Origin: Salinivirgaceae bacterium
Lineage (GTDB): Bacteria > Bacteroidota > Bacteroidia > Bacteroidales > SZUA-534
DNA length: 64,000 bases
Reading direction: 5' to 3'
Assembly: GCA_017645945.1 (NCBI GenBank)
Contig: JAGCNL010000028.1
Span: forward strand, 1-64,000
Below the pieces are notes generated by a model that was given only the letters and a program-made list of their open reading frames with translations, searched no databases and had not been told where the DNA came from. The position numbers and the translations under genes are program-made. Of this stretch, positions 41,087 through 50,327 are shown one piece after another. Positions within the stretch are counted from its first letter, which is position 1. Every line of letters starts with the position of its first letter.

Positions 41087-42049
41087 ATGGAAAATCTCAC
41101 TTTTTTTGAAATTGCGAAAATCCTGATTTCGTTTGCCATTTGCGCTCCATCGGGGCATAATTCGCAGCCTTGGAAGTTCCAAGTTGTTGGAAATACGATT
41201 GTTATCTCGCCCGATTTCTCGAAACGTCTGCCCGTTGTCGATTCGTCGGACAAGGAGTTGTTCATTAGCCTCGGTTGCGCGCTTGAGAATATGCAGATTG
41301 CCGCCACCAACTACGGCTACCTGTCGGAGTACGATTACACTGACGGAAAGATTGTGGTAACATTCACTAAATCGGACAGTTGTGTGGCTGACACGCTATT
41401 CGCACATATAAAAACGCGCCACACTCATAGGGGCAGTTTCACTGGAGCGAAAATTCCGCAGGAACAGATTGAGACATTAAAAATAATTGATAATAAGAGT
41501 ATTGTGACTTTCGCGTCAGGAACTACTGAAGCCAATTTCCTTTGCCGTGAGATAGCGGATGGCAATGTGATTCAGATGAGCGACACGGCTTTCAAACGTG
41601 AACTTTTATCGTGGATGCGGTTCAACAAAAAACATATTGAGCAAACACAAAACGGCCTCTGCTATAATGTTTTGGGATTTCCTGCCACACCGAAGTTTTT
41701 TGGAAAAAAGATAGTGAAAACGTGCTTGAAACCCGACTCGCAAAACAAAACCGATGATAAGGTAAATGCCTCTGCATCACACTTTTGTCTGCTCTGCACC
41801 GACGGCAAATCGGAGAAGGATTACATTGCACTTGGCAAAACACTTGAACGTCTGCTGCTTACGATCTGTGGCTCGGGTTTGGCCTATAATTTCAGCAATC
41901 AGCCTTGTGAGATTCCCGCACTCACCGAGAAGTTGAGGTCGGAATTGAACATTGCTGGCCACCCGTCTATTCTTCTGCGACTTGGCTACGGCGGCGAACC
42001 GAAAAGCCGAGCGCCGCGCGAAAGTGTTGAGAGTGTACTGGTGGAGTAG
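41087..42049 (+). CDS. Nitroreductase-family (Acg-like) FMN protein
   Basis: 320 residues. The N-terminal phrase ICAPSGHNSQPWKFQV is the FMN-contacting motif of nitroreductase-like proteins. The C-terminal half has HPSILLRLGYGG, the usual end of the family. The middle resembles the Acg/TM_nitroreductase group rather than short NfsA/B enzymes. It would reduce a quinone, nitro compound or flavin, or sequester FMN. The TetR gene 3 nt upstream and shared operator suggest induction by a toxic compound. Followed by a terminator at 42078. Confidence 0.78.
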   Translation: MENLTFFEIAKILISFAICAPSGHNSQPWKFQVVGNTIVISPDFSKRLPVVDSSDKELFISLGCALENMQIAATNYGYLSEYDYTDGKIVVTFTKSDSCVADTLFAHIKTRHTHRGSFTGAKIPQEQIETLKIIDNKSIVTFASGTTEANFLCREIADGNVIQMSDTAFKRELLSWMRFNKKHIEQTQNGLCYNVLGFPATPKFFGKKIVKTCLKPDSQNKTDDKVNASASHFCLLCTDGKSEKDYIALGKTLERLLLTICGSGLAYNFSNQPCEIPALTEKLRSELNIAGHPSILLRLGYGGEPKSRAPRESVESVLVE

Positions 42050-42077
42050 GGAGACAGCGGTTTTGATGTTGCAAAAT

Positions 42078-42112
42078 CGGGGTGGCTGACATTTTGACCG
42101 CCCCGTTTTTTT
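42078..42112 (+). terminator. Terminator of the tetR-nitroreductase operon
   Basis: An 8-bp GC-rich stem (42078-42085 with 42098-42105, one G-U pair) and 12-nt loop, followed by seven T. Confidence 0.85.
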
Positions 42113-42243
42113 ATTGACATCATTTTTAATAAAATTGCAACGCAATAAAAACGATGTTTAATTTGGTGGTGGACGGTGTCGAGTCATCGGTGATTTTAGA
42201 ATTGGTCGCCAATCGCTAACACCAACATCAAACACCTAACAGT

Positions 42244-42753
42244 ATGATAATCTACCTTATAGGATATATGGGCGCAGGCAAAACCACATACGGCAAGCGC
42301 TTTGCCCGCGACATCAATTATGCGTTTCTCGACCTTGACCAGAAGATTGAGGCCGATTATGGCAAGACCATTGCCGAGATTTTCGCCGAACGGGGTGAGG
42401 ACGGCTTCCGCCAGATTGAGCGCGAGGCGATGATGCAGACTTTCGGGCTCGAGAACACTGTGGTGGCAACTGGCGGCGGCACGCCATGTTTTTTCGACAA
42501 CATGGAACAACTCAACGCTCACGGCGCCACGCTTTACATTGAGATGACCCCGAAATCACTTGTCTGGAACTTGATGAACTCGCACAAAGACAGACCGTTA
42601 CTGCATAACAAAACCTATGAGGAGCTTGTCAATTACATCGACACCACCTTGCAAAAACGGCTGCCATTCTACACGCAGGCCCGTTACAAGGTTGATGGTA
42701 TTGGCATCACATCGCAGAAAATGCTTGAGGCCCTTCACGATTGCAAGATATGA
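42244..42753 (+). CDS. aroK: Shikimate kinase
   Basis: 169 residues. P-loop GYMGAGKTTYGK at 7-18, DLDQKIE (shikimate/Mg contact) near 33, the FRQIEREA segment near 58, GGGTPC (shikimate binding) near 80 and a lid with DRPLL near 118. It phosphorylates shikimate at the 3-OH in the chorismate pathway. Its stop overlaps the ispD start by 4 nt, so the two are coupled although they belong to different pathways. Confidence 0.94.
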   Translation: MIIYLIGYMGAGKTTYGKRFARDINYAFLDLDQKIEADYGKTIAEIFAERGEDGFRQIEREAMMQTFGLENTVVATGGGTPCFFDNMEQLNAHGATLYIEMTPKSLVWNLMNSHKDRPLLHNKTYEELVNYIDTTLQKRLPFYTQARYKVDGIGITSQKMLEALHDCKI

Positions 42754-43430
42754 ACCGAAGCGTTATCATAGTGGCAGGTGGCTCTGGTAGCCGAATGGGC
42801 GGCGATGTCCCAAAGCAGTTTATGCCGTTGGCTGGGCGTCCGATTCTGATGCACACCATTGAGGCTTTTCATAAGTTTGATAATCAGATGAATATTGTGC
42901 TTGTTCTGCCTGCAGGTCAGCACGATTACTGGCGCAAACTTTGCACGGAATATTCATTTAATAAGATTGATTATCAGTTGGTTGATGGCGGAGCAACGCG
43001 CTTCCATTCAACGCTGAGCGGTTTGGCAAAAGTTCCTGCCGATGGCATTGTAGCCGTTCATGATGGCGTGCGTCCGCTGGTGTCGCAAGCGACTCTGCAA
43101 AGGTGCTTCACCGCCGCCGAAGACAGCAAGGCGGTGGTTCCTGCAATTCCAGTCAACGAGTCGGTGCGGCAAATTGAACACGATGGTGGCAATCATGCCG
43201 TTGACCGTAGCAACTACGAGCTTGTTCAAACTCCGCAAGTATTTGATGCACAAACGCTTCACGGAGCATTTGCCCAACCTTACGACCCGCTTTTCACCGA
43301 TGATGCGTCGGTGGTTGAGCGTATGGGTGTGAAAGTGTCGATTGTTGAAGGCAATTTTGAGAACATCAAAATCACTAGACCAGTGGATTTGATTCTGGCT
43401 GAGGCTATTTTGCTGAACAGCAAAAGATAG
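42750..43430 (+). CDS. ispD: 2-C-methyl-D-erythritol 4-phosphate cytidylyltransferase
   Basis: 226 residues from the ATG at 42750, which overlaps the aroK stop (an in-frame start 9 nt earlier is less likely). Motifs: VAGGSGSRMGGDVPKQF at the N-terminus (CTP binding), VAVHDGVRPLVS near 108, and the C-terminal TDDASVVERMG and NIKITRPVDL. It couples MEP with CTP in the non-mevalonate isoprenoid pathway. Convergent with the barrel gene at 43460; no obvious terminator in the 29-nt gap. Confidence 0.94.
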   Translation: MNRSVIIVAGGSGSRMGGDVPKQFMPLAGRPILMHTIEAFHKFDNQMNIVLVLPAGQHDYWRKLCTEYSFNKIDYQLVDGGATRFHSTLSGLAKVPADGIVAVHDGVRPLVSQATLQRCFTAAEDSKAVVPAIPVNESVRQIEHDGGNHAVDRSNYELVQTPQVFDAQTLHGAFAQPYDPLFTDDASVVERMGVKVSIVEGNFENIKITRPVDLILAEAILLNSKR

Positions 43431-43459
43431 CGGAATATAGATTCAATGGATTTCCCTGA

Positions 43460-44008
43460 TTATTTTGATGAGTATAATGGGAACGATACATTAAAATTGA
43501 ATTCTGCCCCATTATTGTAACCGGCATCAATAAACAATCCTACGTGACTCCAACAATATCCTACTTTGGCTTTCAATATCAAAACGCTATTGTTATCTCC
43601 ATTATGTGTTTTGTCATCGATAATATATTGTTGGTCCCATTTATTCAAGCCAATAATTCCACCATAGGACATGCCAAAGTTTGTCCTATGTAAATATTGC
43701 ATTCCCAAATTAAAACTGCCCCGTGAAATAGTGCAATCTTCGCCATCATAATCAGGATGCTCGCCTGAATAACCATAGCCATTACGGGCAAGGTACATTC
43801 CATAAAAATTTGTCCCTTTGTCGTTGCCTTGTGTAATGCCCATAGTTAATCCAAAGTTCAAATGGAATGTTGCTTTGTAATCGCCATCACCCAACAAATC
43901 AATAACAGCAGCGCCTGTTTCTATTTCGGGCATGACTAAAAATGAATTTTGTGCAGAAATGGTCTGTGCAAATGCAAAAACGAGTAATAATAAGGATAAC
44001 TTTTTCAT
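43460..44008 (-). CDS. Small outer-membrane beta-barrel protein, paralog 1
   Basis: 182 residues from the ATG at 44006-44008 (the frame opens further upstream, but MKKLSLLLLVFAFAQTISA is a standard signal peptide). The mature protein shows beta-strand periodicity and ends FNFNVSFPLYSSK. It shares blocks with the neighbouring gene: QYLHRTNFG against QYLYRKNKG, GIIGLNKWDQQY against GIVGLSMLDKKY, and IDAGYNNGAEF against VEAGYNKGPEI. The two are therefore tandem paralogs. Function unknown. Confidence 0.7.
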   Translation of the reverse strand: MKKLSLLLLVFAFAQTISAQNSFLVMPEIETGAAVIDLLGDGDYKATFHLNFGLTMGITQGNDKGTNFYGMYLARNGYGYSGEHPDYDGEDCTISRGSFNLGMQYLHRTNFGMSYGGIIGLNKWDQQYIIDDKTHNGDNNSVLILKAKVGYCWSHVGLFIDAGYNNGAEFNFNVSFPLYSSK

Positions 44009-44103
44009 AATTAAGTTGTATGTTAATATCAAGATTAGACGGCCAATCGATTTGCTATTTACGGAAGCGATTATAAAGAACAAGTGATTTTTTCAGCCTT
44101 GTC

Positions 44104-44739
44104 TTATTTTTGCTTGAATATAGGGAATGCCGCGTTGAAGCCAATTTCAGGTCCCTTGTTGTATCCTGCTTCAACTAATAGATATATGTGTTTCCAACCG
44201 TAGCCCATTTTTCCTTTTATAGCGAATCCACATCTTGATGATACGTTGTAACTGTCATAATTGTCGCTATCGTATCTGATGGTACGTGTTTCTTCTTTTG
44301 TTGTGCCAAATGCATTGGAACTTGTTGTAGTTTTTGATTCTCCTTCGCCGTAGAAAACCTTGTATTTTTTGTCGAGCATTGACAAACCGACGATTCCGCC
44401 CCAAATCAATCCTTTATTTTTCCTGTATAGATATTGTGCGCCTATCAACCAACTGCCTGCTCGTGTGTTATATGCTTCTATTTTGCCATCGGAATGGGTT
44501 TCTTCATCAGTGTGAGTGTATTGGCTTCGTCCAAAAACCAATCCTGTAATTGCATTTCCATTGTCAGTTTTTTTTGCGATACCAATAGTGATATTGCCAC
44601 CGTAATTGAAAGAACTGATGTTGTCGTCAAGTTTTAGGTTGGCCCAACCAAGTTTTACTTCGGGCACAAATGTGAATGATGTTTGTGCCGATGCCGAAAT
44701 GGCAAAAAATAATAAGAATAAAGATAGTGCTCTTTTCAT
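44104..44739 (-). CDS. Small outer-membrane beta-barrel protein, paralog 2
   Basis: 211 residues with a signal peptide (about 1-18, cleaved before QTSF) and glycine- and aromatic-rich beta strands, ending FNAAFPIFKQK. It is a tandem paralog of the gene 95 nt downstream on the same strand, with an insertion around residues 130-160. Predicted outer-membrane location; no substrate or partner visible. Confidence 0.72.
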   Translation of the reverse strand: MKRALSLFLLFFAISASAQTSFTFVPEVKLGWANLKLDDNISSFNYGGNITIGIAKKTDNGNAITGLVFGRSQYTHTDEETHSDGKIEAYNTRAGSWLIGAQYLYRKNKGLIWGGIVGLSMLDKKYKVFYGEGESKTTTSSNAFGTTKEETRTIRYDSDNYDSYNVSSRCGFAIKGKMGYGWKHIYLLVEAGYNKGPEIGFNAAFPIFKQK

Positions 44740-44833
44740 AATAGTTTGTTTTGTTTGGCAATAGTAATCAAATTTTCATACAAATTTCCAACCAATATTT
44801 TATTGTACAGTTGGAAGATAGGAAGAATAAAAC

Positions 44834-45304
44834 TTAAAGCGTAAGACTGTCAATCAATCCGTTGCAAGCATCATCGAGCAAATCGAGAACCAACTCAAAA
44901 TCGCTGTCGCCGCCATAGTACGGGTCGGGCACAGAATTGACGTGGTGAGTCTGGCAATAATCACTCATTTTGCTGATTTTCAAGCTTGATTGTTCGTCGG
45001 GTGCGAGGTCGAGCAGGCGGCGGATATTGTCATCGTCCATACCTATAATATAATCGAAGTGACTGAAATCGGCAGTTGTGATTTTCCGCGCAATGCTGGT
45101 GATGTTGATTCCGCGATTGGCAGCATGCTGGCGCATCCGTGGGTCGGCTTTCTCGCCTGAATGATAACTGATTAGCCCTGCCGAATCGATTTCGAAATTG
45201 GCCTCAAGTCCGCGTTCTGCCACAACTTGCTTCATCACCGCTTCGGCGCAGGCAGAGCGGCAGATGTTGCCCAGACAGACAAAAAGAATTTTCGTTTTAC
45301 CCAT
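44834..45304 (-). CDS. Low-molecular-weight protein tyrosine phosphatase
   Basis: 156 residues from the ATG at 45302-45304 (a longer frame adds seven implausible residues). The P-loop VCLGNICRSA has nucleophile Cys10 and Arg16, and the general acid is the Asp of DPYYGG near residue 128. Homologs dephosphorylate bacterial tyrosine kinases such as Wzc; a Wzc-type kinase is encoded 5 kb away at 50328, though not in the same operon. Arsenate reductase activity is a less likely alternative. Confidence 0.92.
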   Translation of the reverse strand: MGKTKILFVCLGNICRSACAEAVMKQVVAERGLEANFEIDSAGLISYHSGEKADPRMRQHAANRGINITSIARKITTADFSHFDYIIGMDDDNIRRLLDLAPDEQSSLKISKMSDYCQTHHVNSVPDPYYGGDSDFELVLDLLDDACNGLIDSLTL

Positions 45305-45372
45305 TGGTGTCGGTTTTTGCGGCAAATTTCAATAAAATCGGCATAATCTTGCTGTTATTCGAACCAAAAAAT

Positions 45373-45380
45373 TACTTTTG
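45373..45380 (+). promoter_or_regulatory. -7 element of the tRNA-Thr gene
   Basis: TACTTTTG, an exact match to TAnnTTTG, 10 nt before the tRNA. A CTTG about 21 nt upstream could serve as -33. Confidence 0.6.
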
Positions 45381-45390
45381 CGCCGCGTTT

Positions 45391-45463
<73 letters not shown>

Positions 45464-45470
45464 CAGGCAG

Positions 45471-45508
45471 AGGCTGAATCAGAATAGGTTCGGCCTTTTG
45501 TTTTTTTT
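45471..45508 (+). terminator. Terminator after tRNA-Thr
   Basis: The arms AGGCTGAA (45471-45478) and TTCGGCCT (45489-45496), one G-U pair, are followed by TTTGTTTTTTTT. Confidence 0.75.
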
Positions 45509-45571
45509 GTGAGTTTGGTTTGCTTTGGAGCCGATTGTTTTGTATTTTTCCACCATGAAATTTATGCAAAA

Positions 45572-46273
45572 ATGGGAAAATTGGTTTTGATACGCCACGG
45601 CGAGTCATTGTGGAATGGCCGAAATTTGTTCACTGGTTGGGTTGATGTGCCGCTTACGCAGGCAGGAATTGTTGAGGCTTCGTGGGCAAGTCGTCAGGTA
45701 AACAGCATAGGGTTTGATGTAGTATACACGTCGGCACTCATCCGCTCGCTGCAAACGGCTTTTATTGTGCTGCTCAGCGACCCGAAGCACCGCACCCCAT
45801 ATTTAGTGCATACTTCTGATTTAATCCATCGCAAATGGTACAACCGTTTTTGCGCTGCAGAGCACAAGAACATGATTCCTGTTTACAGATGCAGACAGCT
45901 GAATGAGCGGTATTATGGTGATTTGCAAGGTTTTAGTAAAGCTAAAATTGCAGATATATTCAGTGTTGAAGAGGTCGTAAGTTGGCGGAAAGGCTATACT
46001 GAACGGCCACCAAAAGGTGAAAGTTTGAAAGATACATCGAATCGCGTGATTCCATTCTTCAACAGAGTGATTATGAAACAGTTGGATGAAGGAAAGAACG
46101 TGCTTGTCTCGGCTCATTCCAACACTTTGCGCTCAATAATGATGAAACTGGAGCAGATGGATGAGGCTCAAGTTGTTGGTTTGGAGGTTGATACAGCCAG
46201 CGTTGCTGTTTACAACTATGATGGCCAAAGTTTTGTCCGTGAGGAGTTGCCCAAAAAAGACTTGACGAAATAA
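45572..46273 (+). CDS. gpmA: 2,3-bisphosphoglycerate-dependent phosphoglycerate mutase-like protein
   Basis: 233 residues from the ATG at 45572 (MGKLVLIRHGESLWN); an upstream GTG-initiated frame from 45509 is rejected because it runs over the tRNA terminator's T-tract. The phosphohistidine is His9 in RHGES. NLFTGWVDVPLTQAG, LNERYYGDLQG and the second-histidine motif SAHSNTLRSI follow the dPGM pattern. The middle (about 55-85) is shorter and less conserved than in E. coli GpmA, so a different phosphatase activity cannot be excluded. It interconverts 2- and 3-phosphoglycerate in glycolysis. Confidence 0.85.
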   Translation: MGKLVLIRHGESLWNGRNLFTGWVDVPLTQAGIVEASWASRQVNSIGFDVVYTSALIRSLQTAFIVLLSDPKHRTPYLVHTSDLIHRKWYNRFCAAEHKNMIPVYRCRQLNERYYGDLQGFSKAKIADIFSVEEVVSWRKGYTERPPKGESLKDTSNRVIPFFNRVIMKQLDEGKNVLVSAHSNTLRSIMMKLEQMDEAQVVGLEVDTASVAVYNYDGQSFVREELPKKDLTK

Positions 46274-46323
46274 CGATTGGGCGGAAGCCGATTGAAAACC
46301 ATTTTAACCTTTGTAATATAGTA

Positions 46324-48210
46324 ATGTGCGGAATAGCAGGTATTTATGCAGTTACGCCCGAAGGGGCTGAAAAATTCCCGTTAGTGAACGATGCCGTGCG
46401 GCTGCTGTCGCGACGAGGCCCCGACTGTCAGAAGGTTTATGCCGACAAGCGCATCTGCCTGGGGCACGCTCGGCTGTCGGTCATCGACCTGAGCGAGAAG
46501 GCCAACCAGCCTCTGCACGACTCAACCGGGCGCTACACCATTGTATATAATGGCGAAGTGTTCAACTATCGGCCTCTGCGCGAAAAACTCATCGACAAAG
46601 GCTATAAATTCTCATCCGAGAGCGATGCAGAAGTGGTTCTATACCAATATATTAACGATGGTCCGAAATGCCTTGACAAGCTTGTGGGCTTTTTCGCTTT
46701 TGCCATCTACGACAAGGTTGACGACGTGCTTTTCATTGCCCGCGACCGAATGGGGCAGAAGCCGTTGCTCTACTGGCTAGGTCACGACCGCATTGTTTTC
46801 GCATCGGAAATGAAGGCGATGATGGCGTTGGATGTTCCGCGAAAGCTTGATATGACATCGCTATTCGCATACTTGCAGTTCAACTACGTGCCCTCGCCCG
46901 ACACTATTTTCGAGAACGTGAAAAAACTCAACCAAGGGCACTATCTGATTGTGAAAAACGGACAAGCAAAGGAGGTTAGATATTACTCAATACCATACAA
47001 TTACAGTAATCTGGAAGTGATGGATTACGAGCACGCACAGCGGATGTTGCGCGAGCTGATTGAGCAGTCGGTGGCCGAGCGGCTGGCGGCCGATGTGCCT
47101 GTTGGAGCGTTTTTGAGTGGCGGCATCGACTCGTCGGTGATTGTGGCCGAAGCCTCGAAGCACGTTGACAAACTCGACACATTCTCAATTGGTTACGCTG
47201 ATGAGCCGTTCTTCGACGAGACCCGTTATGCGCAACTTGTGGCCGATAAGTTCCACACCAACCATCACGTTTTCAAACTCACCAACAACGACCTTTTCGG
47301 CTGCCTTTACAACGTTCTCGACTATCTCGACGAGCCATTTGCAGATTCGTCGGCCATTGCGGTGAACATTCTTAGCCGAGAGACCCGAAAGCATGTAACT
47401 GTCGCACTTTCAGGCGATGGTGCTGATGAAGTTTTCGGCGGCTACAACAAGCATCTGGCGCATTACCGCGCGCTTAAAGGCGGTCTGGCAAACACGCTCG
47501 TAAGACTTGCAAGTCCGCTTTATGAATTGCTGCCGCAATCGCGTAACACAAAGTTCAGCAACAAGATACGCCAGCTGAGCAGATATTCGAAAGGCTTGAA
47601 ACTCAGCGAGCAGGACCGCTACATGGCGTGGGCGTCGCTGATGGACGAAGACACCGCATCGCGAATGCTCAACCGCAAAGTGCTGATTCAGGATAATAAT
47701 CGTCGCAAGTTCAACATTATCAGTTGTATACGCGATGACAAACAGATTGGTGACATCTTGTATGCCGATATGCAGTTGGTGCTGGTGAGCGATATGCTTT
47801 TCAAGGTTGATATGATGAGTATGGCCGAGAGCCTTGAGGTGCGCAGTCCGTTCCTTGACCACCGATTGGTGAATTTTGCATTCTCGCTGCCTTGCAACTA
47901 TTTGGTAAACAAGCGTAAACGCAAGATGATACTGCAGGATGCGTATCGTCAGCAACTGCCATACGAACTTTATAATCGTCCCAAACATGGATTTGAAGTG
48001 CCTCTGCTCAATTGGTTCCGCGGTGAGTTGCGTTCGACCATCGAAACTGATTATCTGAACGATGACTTCATTCGCGAGCAGAATATTTTCAATCCAGAAA
48101 TGGTGCGGCAACTCAAGGAGCAGCTGTTCTCGAAAAGCCCAGGAGACTCTCAGGCACACATTTGGGCGCTCATCGTCTTCCAACATTGGTGGAAGAAATA
48201 TATGCTTTAA
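46324..48210 (+). CDS. asnB: Asparagine synthetase (glutamine-hydrolysing)
   Basis: 628 residues. The N-terminal nucleophile is Cys2 (MCGIAGIYA), and the class II glutaminase domain (1-200) has RRGPDCQKVY and YNGEVFNYRPLR. The synthetase domain has the PP-loop LSGGIDSSVI near 260 and LSGDGADEVFGGY near 363. It amidates aspartate or, in polysaccharide loci, sugar acids. It heads the exopolysaccharide block, 105 nt before the glycosyltransferase, so a role in decorating the polymer is possible. General asparagine synthesis remains the default. Confidence 0.92.
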   Translation: MCGIAGIYAVTPEGAEKFPLVNDAVRLLSRRGPDCQKVYADKRICLGHARLSVIDLSEKANQPLHDSTGRYTIVYNGEVFNYRPLREKLIDKGYKFSSESDAEVVLYQYINDGPKCLDKLVGFFAFAIYDKVDDVLFIARDRMGQKPLLYWLGHDRIVFASEMKAMMALDVPRKLDMTSLFAYLQFNYVPSPDTIFENVKKLNQGHYLIVKNGQAKEVRYYSIPYNYSNLEVMDYEHAQRMLRELIEQSVAERLAADVPVGAFLSGGIDSSVIVAEASKHVDKLDTFSIGYADEPFFDETRYAQLVADKFHTNHHVFKLTNNDLFGCLYNVLDYLDEPFADSSAIAVNILSRETRKHVTVALSGDGADEVFGGYNKHLAHYRALKGGLANTLVRLASPLYELLPQSRNTKFSNKIRQLSRYSKGLKLSEQDRYMAWASLMDEDTASRMLNRKVLIQDNNRRKFNIISCIRDDKQIGDILYADMQLVLVSDMLFKVDMMSMAESLEVRSPFLDHRLVNFAFSLPCNYLVNKRKRKMILQDAYRQQLPYELYNRPKHGFEVPLLNWFRGELRSTIETDYLNDDFIREQNIFNPEMVRQLKEQLFSKSPGDSQAHIWALIVFQHWWKKYML

Positions 48211-48315
48211 TCCATTTTAGGTGGTTTGCCATAAAATAAACGTCCGCATAAGACGCAAAAACTGCAGTTTTTTAGCAAATTGCGAAGCATTTGCACTAAA
48301 AACGGGGGGAGGATT

Positions 48316-49563
48316 ATGCCGCGTATTTTGAGAATAATAAACAGGTTTAATTTGGGTGGTCCGACATATAATGCGGCGTACTTATCACGCTATATGCCAG
48401 ACAATTATGAAACCTTACTTGTGGGCGGCATCAAAGAGGATGACGAGGAAAGTTCGGAATACATTGTGCGGGGATTGGGCATTGAGCCGATAGTGATTCC
48501 TGAAATGCGCCGACAGTTGAACGCTCAAAACGATTTGACGGCCTACCGAAAAATCACGGAACTGATTCACGATTTCAAACCCGATATTGTGCACACGCAC
48601 GCCTCGAAAGCGGGAACCGTGGGGCGTCTGGCGGCCATCCGCAGCCATGTGCCAGTGATTGTCCACACCTTCCACGGACACGTTTTTCACTCGTATTTCG
48701 GCAACAAGCAGACTAAATTTTTCCTGAATATCGAGCGCGGACTGGCAGAACACACATCGCGCATCATCGCAATCAGCCAGAAGCAGAAGGACGAACTGTG
48801 CGACACTTTTAAAATCGCACCGTCAGAGAAGTTCAGTATCATACCATTAGGGTTTGATTTGCAGCGGTTTACCGAAGACAAGGAACAACGTAGGCTCAAG
48901 TTCCGCGCCACATTCAACATTGCCGATAACGAAGTGGCCATTGGTATTGTAGGGCGGTTGGCGCCAGTCAAGAACCATAAACTTTTTATCGATGCTATCG
49001 CGAAAGCGAAACAGCTGACATCGTGCAAGTTGCGTGCATTCATAATTGGCGACGGCGAACTCAAAGACGACTTGATGACACAGTGCGCTGAACGTGGTCT
49101 GAACGTTGCCACGACCGACGGTTATGAGTCAGCCCAGGTGGCCGACGTCACTTTCACATCGTGGATTCGGAACGTTGAGGTGGTCTATCCTGGACTCGAC
49201 ATTGTGGCGATGACATCGTTAAACGAAGGAACGCCCGTGAGCCTGATTGAGGCGCAGGCGGCCAACGTGCCGATTGTCACCACCAACGTGGGCGGAATTG
49301 AGAACATTGTGCTGCCTAATGATACGGCAGTACTTGCCGCCAACGGCGATGCTGATGATCTGGTTGAAAAGTTGCTGCCAGTGGTCGAAAATGCAGAAAT
49401 GCGCCAGCGCATGGCTCTCAACGGATGGACTTTCGTAAAGGATAAGTTCCACTATACCAGGCTTGTAGCCGATACAGACCGACTCTATCAGGAGTTGCTT
49501 GGAGCTGCCGAAAAACAAAACAAGCGGCAAAGGCATTTTTTTATAAATTCGCAACCTGAATGA
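48316..49563 (+). CDS. Glycosyltransferase family 4 protein
   Basis: 415 residues from the ATG at 48316, preceded by a strong GGGGGAGG ribosome-binding site; the frame opens 12 codons earlier. The N-terminal GT-B domain has RFNLGGPTYNAAYLSRYM and VHTHASKAGTVGRLAA. The C-terminal domain has GIVGRLAPVKNHKLFIDAI and the donor-binding TSLNEGTPVSLIEAQAANVPIV, typical of GT4. It adds a sugar to a lipid-linked or polysaccharide acceptor. Its stop overlaps the wza-like gene by 4 nt. Confidence 0.9.
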   Translation: MPRILRIINRFNLGGPTYNAAYLSRYMPDNYETLLVGGIKEDDEESSEYIVRGLGIEPIVIPEMRRQLNAQNDLTAYRKITELIHDFKPDIVHTHASKAGTVGRLAAIRSHVPVIVHTFHGHVFHSYFGNKQTKFFLNIERGLAEHTSRIIAISQKQKDELCDTFKIAPSEKFSIIPLGFDLQRFTEDKEQRRLKFRATFNIADNEVAIGIVGRLAPVKNHKLFIDAIAKAKQLTSCKLRAFIIGDGELKDDLMTQCAERGLNVATTDGYESAQVADVTFTSWIRNVEVVYPGLDIVAMTSLNEGTPVSLIEAQAANVPIVTTNVGGIENIVLPNDTAVLAANGDADDLVEKLLPVVENAEMRQRMALNGWTFVKDKFHYTRLVADTDRLYQELLGAAEKQNKRQRHFFINSQPE

Positions 49564-50324
49564 AACGTTTAAATTCAATATCGCTAATTGTCGCAGCACT
49601 TTGGGTAATGTGCCTGATGCAGAGTTGTAAGGTGTTGTATCCCAATCAGATGCTTAAAACTGATTCTGGTTTCAATTTCGACGATGTTGAGGAAAATCAA
49701 CCCGAATACGTTATCAATCTTTACGACAAGCTCGATGTGCGCGTCTATACTAACAACGGCGTGCAACTGATTAATACAGAGCAAGGTGGAGGTGCGGTTC
49801 AGCAGCAAACAAACACTGTTGGTTATCTGGTTGACAGCGACAGTACTGTAAAATTGCCAACTATCGGACGTGTGAAAGTAGCAGGAATGACCGTCACGGC
49901 CGCAGAAACAATGCTCGAAGGAATGTACAAGCAATATTATCAAGAACCGTTTGTAAAAGTGAACGTTACGAACCGCCGTGTCATCATTTTCCGCAGCGGA
50001 AGCAGCAGCGGCAGCGTGCTCACCATCAACAATGAGAAGTTCACACTGATTGAGGCACTGGCACAGGCAGGAGGCATCGACGACTTGGGCAAAGCATACA
50101 GAATCAAGGTTTTGCGTGGAAACTTGAAGAACCCTAAAGTTTTTCTCTACGACATTTCGAGCATCGAGGACGTGAAAAAATCGAACCTCGTGCTGCAATC
50201 GAACGATATAATCTACGTCGAAAGGCGTCCACGATACGTAAACCGCACCCTTTCAGAAATAATGCCATACGTGTCGTTGTTCAATACTGCGATACTTATC
50301 TATTTGACAGCGAAGAATTTATAA
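49560..50324 (+). CDS. wza: Polysaccharide export outer-membrane lipoprotein (Wza type)
   Basis: 254 residues. The lipoprotein signal has lipobox LMQSC (Cys23). The Poly_export domain (about 45-130) has YVINLYDKLDVRVYTNNGVQLI and VDSDSTVKLPTIGRVKVAGMT. An SLBB domain (about 150-220) has TLIEALAQAGGIDDLGKAYRIKVLRG, and a C-terminal hydrophobic helix (about 233-252) could span the outer membrane. It forms the export channel and is encoded immediately before its Wzc partner (3-nt gap). Confidence 0.92.
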   Translation: MKRLNSISLIVAALWVMCLMQSCKVLYPNQMLKTDSGFNFDDVEENQPEYVINLYDKLDVRVYTNNGVQLINTEQGGGAVQQQTNTVGYLVDSDSTVKLPTIGRVKVAGMTVTAAETMLEGMYKQYYQEPFVKVNVTNRRVIIFRSGSSSGSVLTINNEKFTLIEALAQAGGIDDLGKAYRIKVLRGNLKNPKVFLYDISSIEDVKKSNLVLQSNDIIYVERRPRYVNRTLSEIMPYVSLFNTAILIYLTAKNL

Positions 50325-50327
50325 CGA

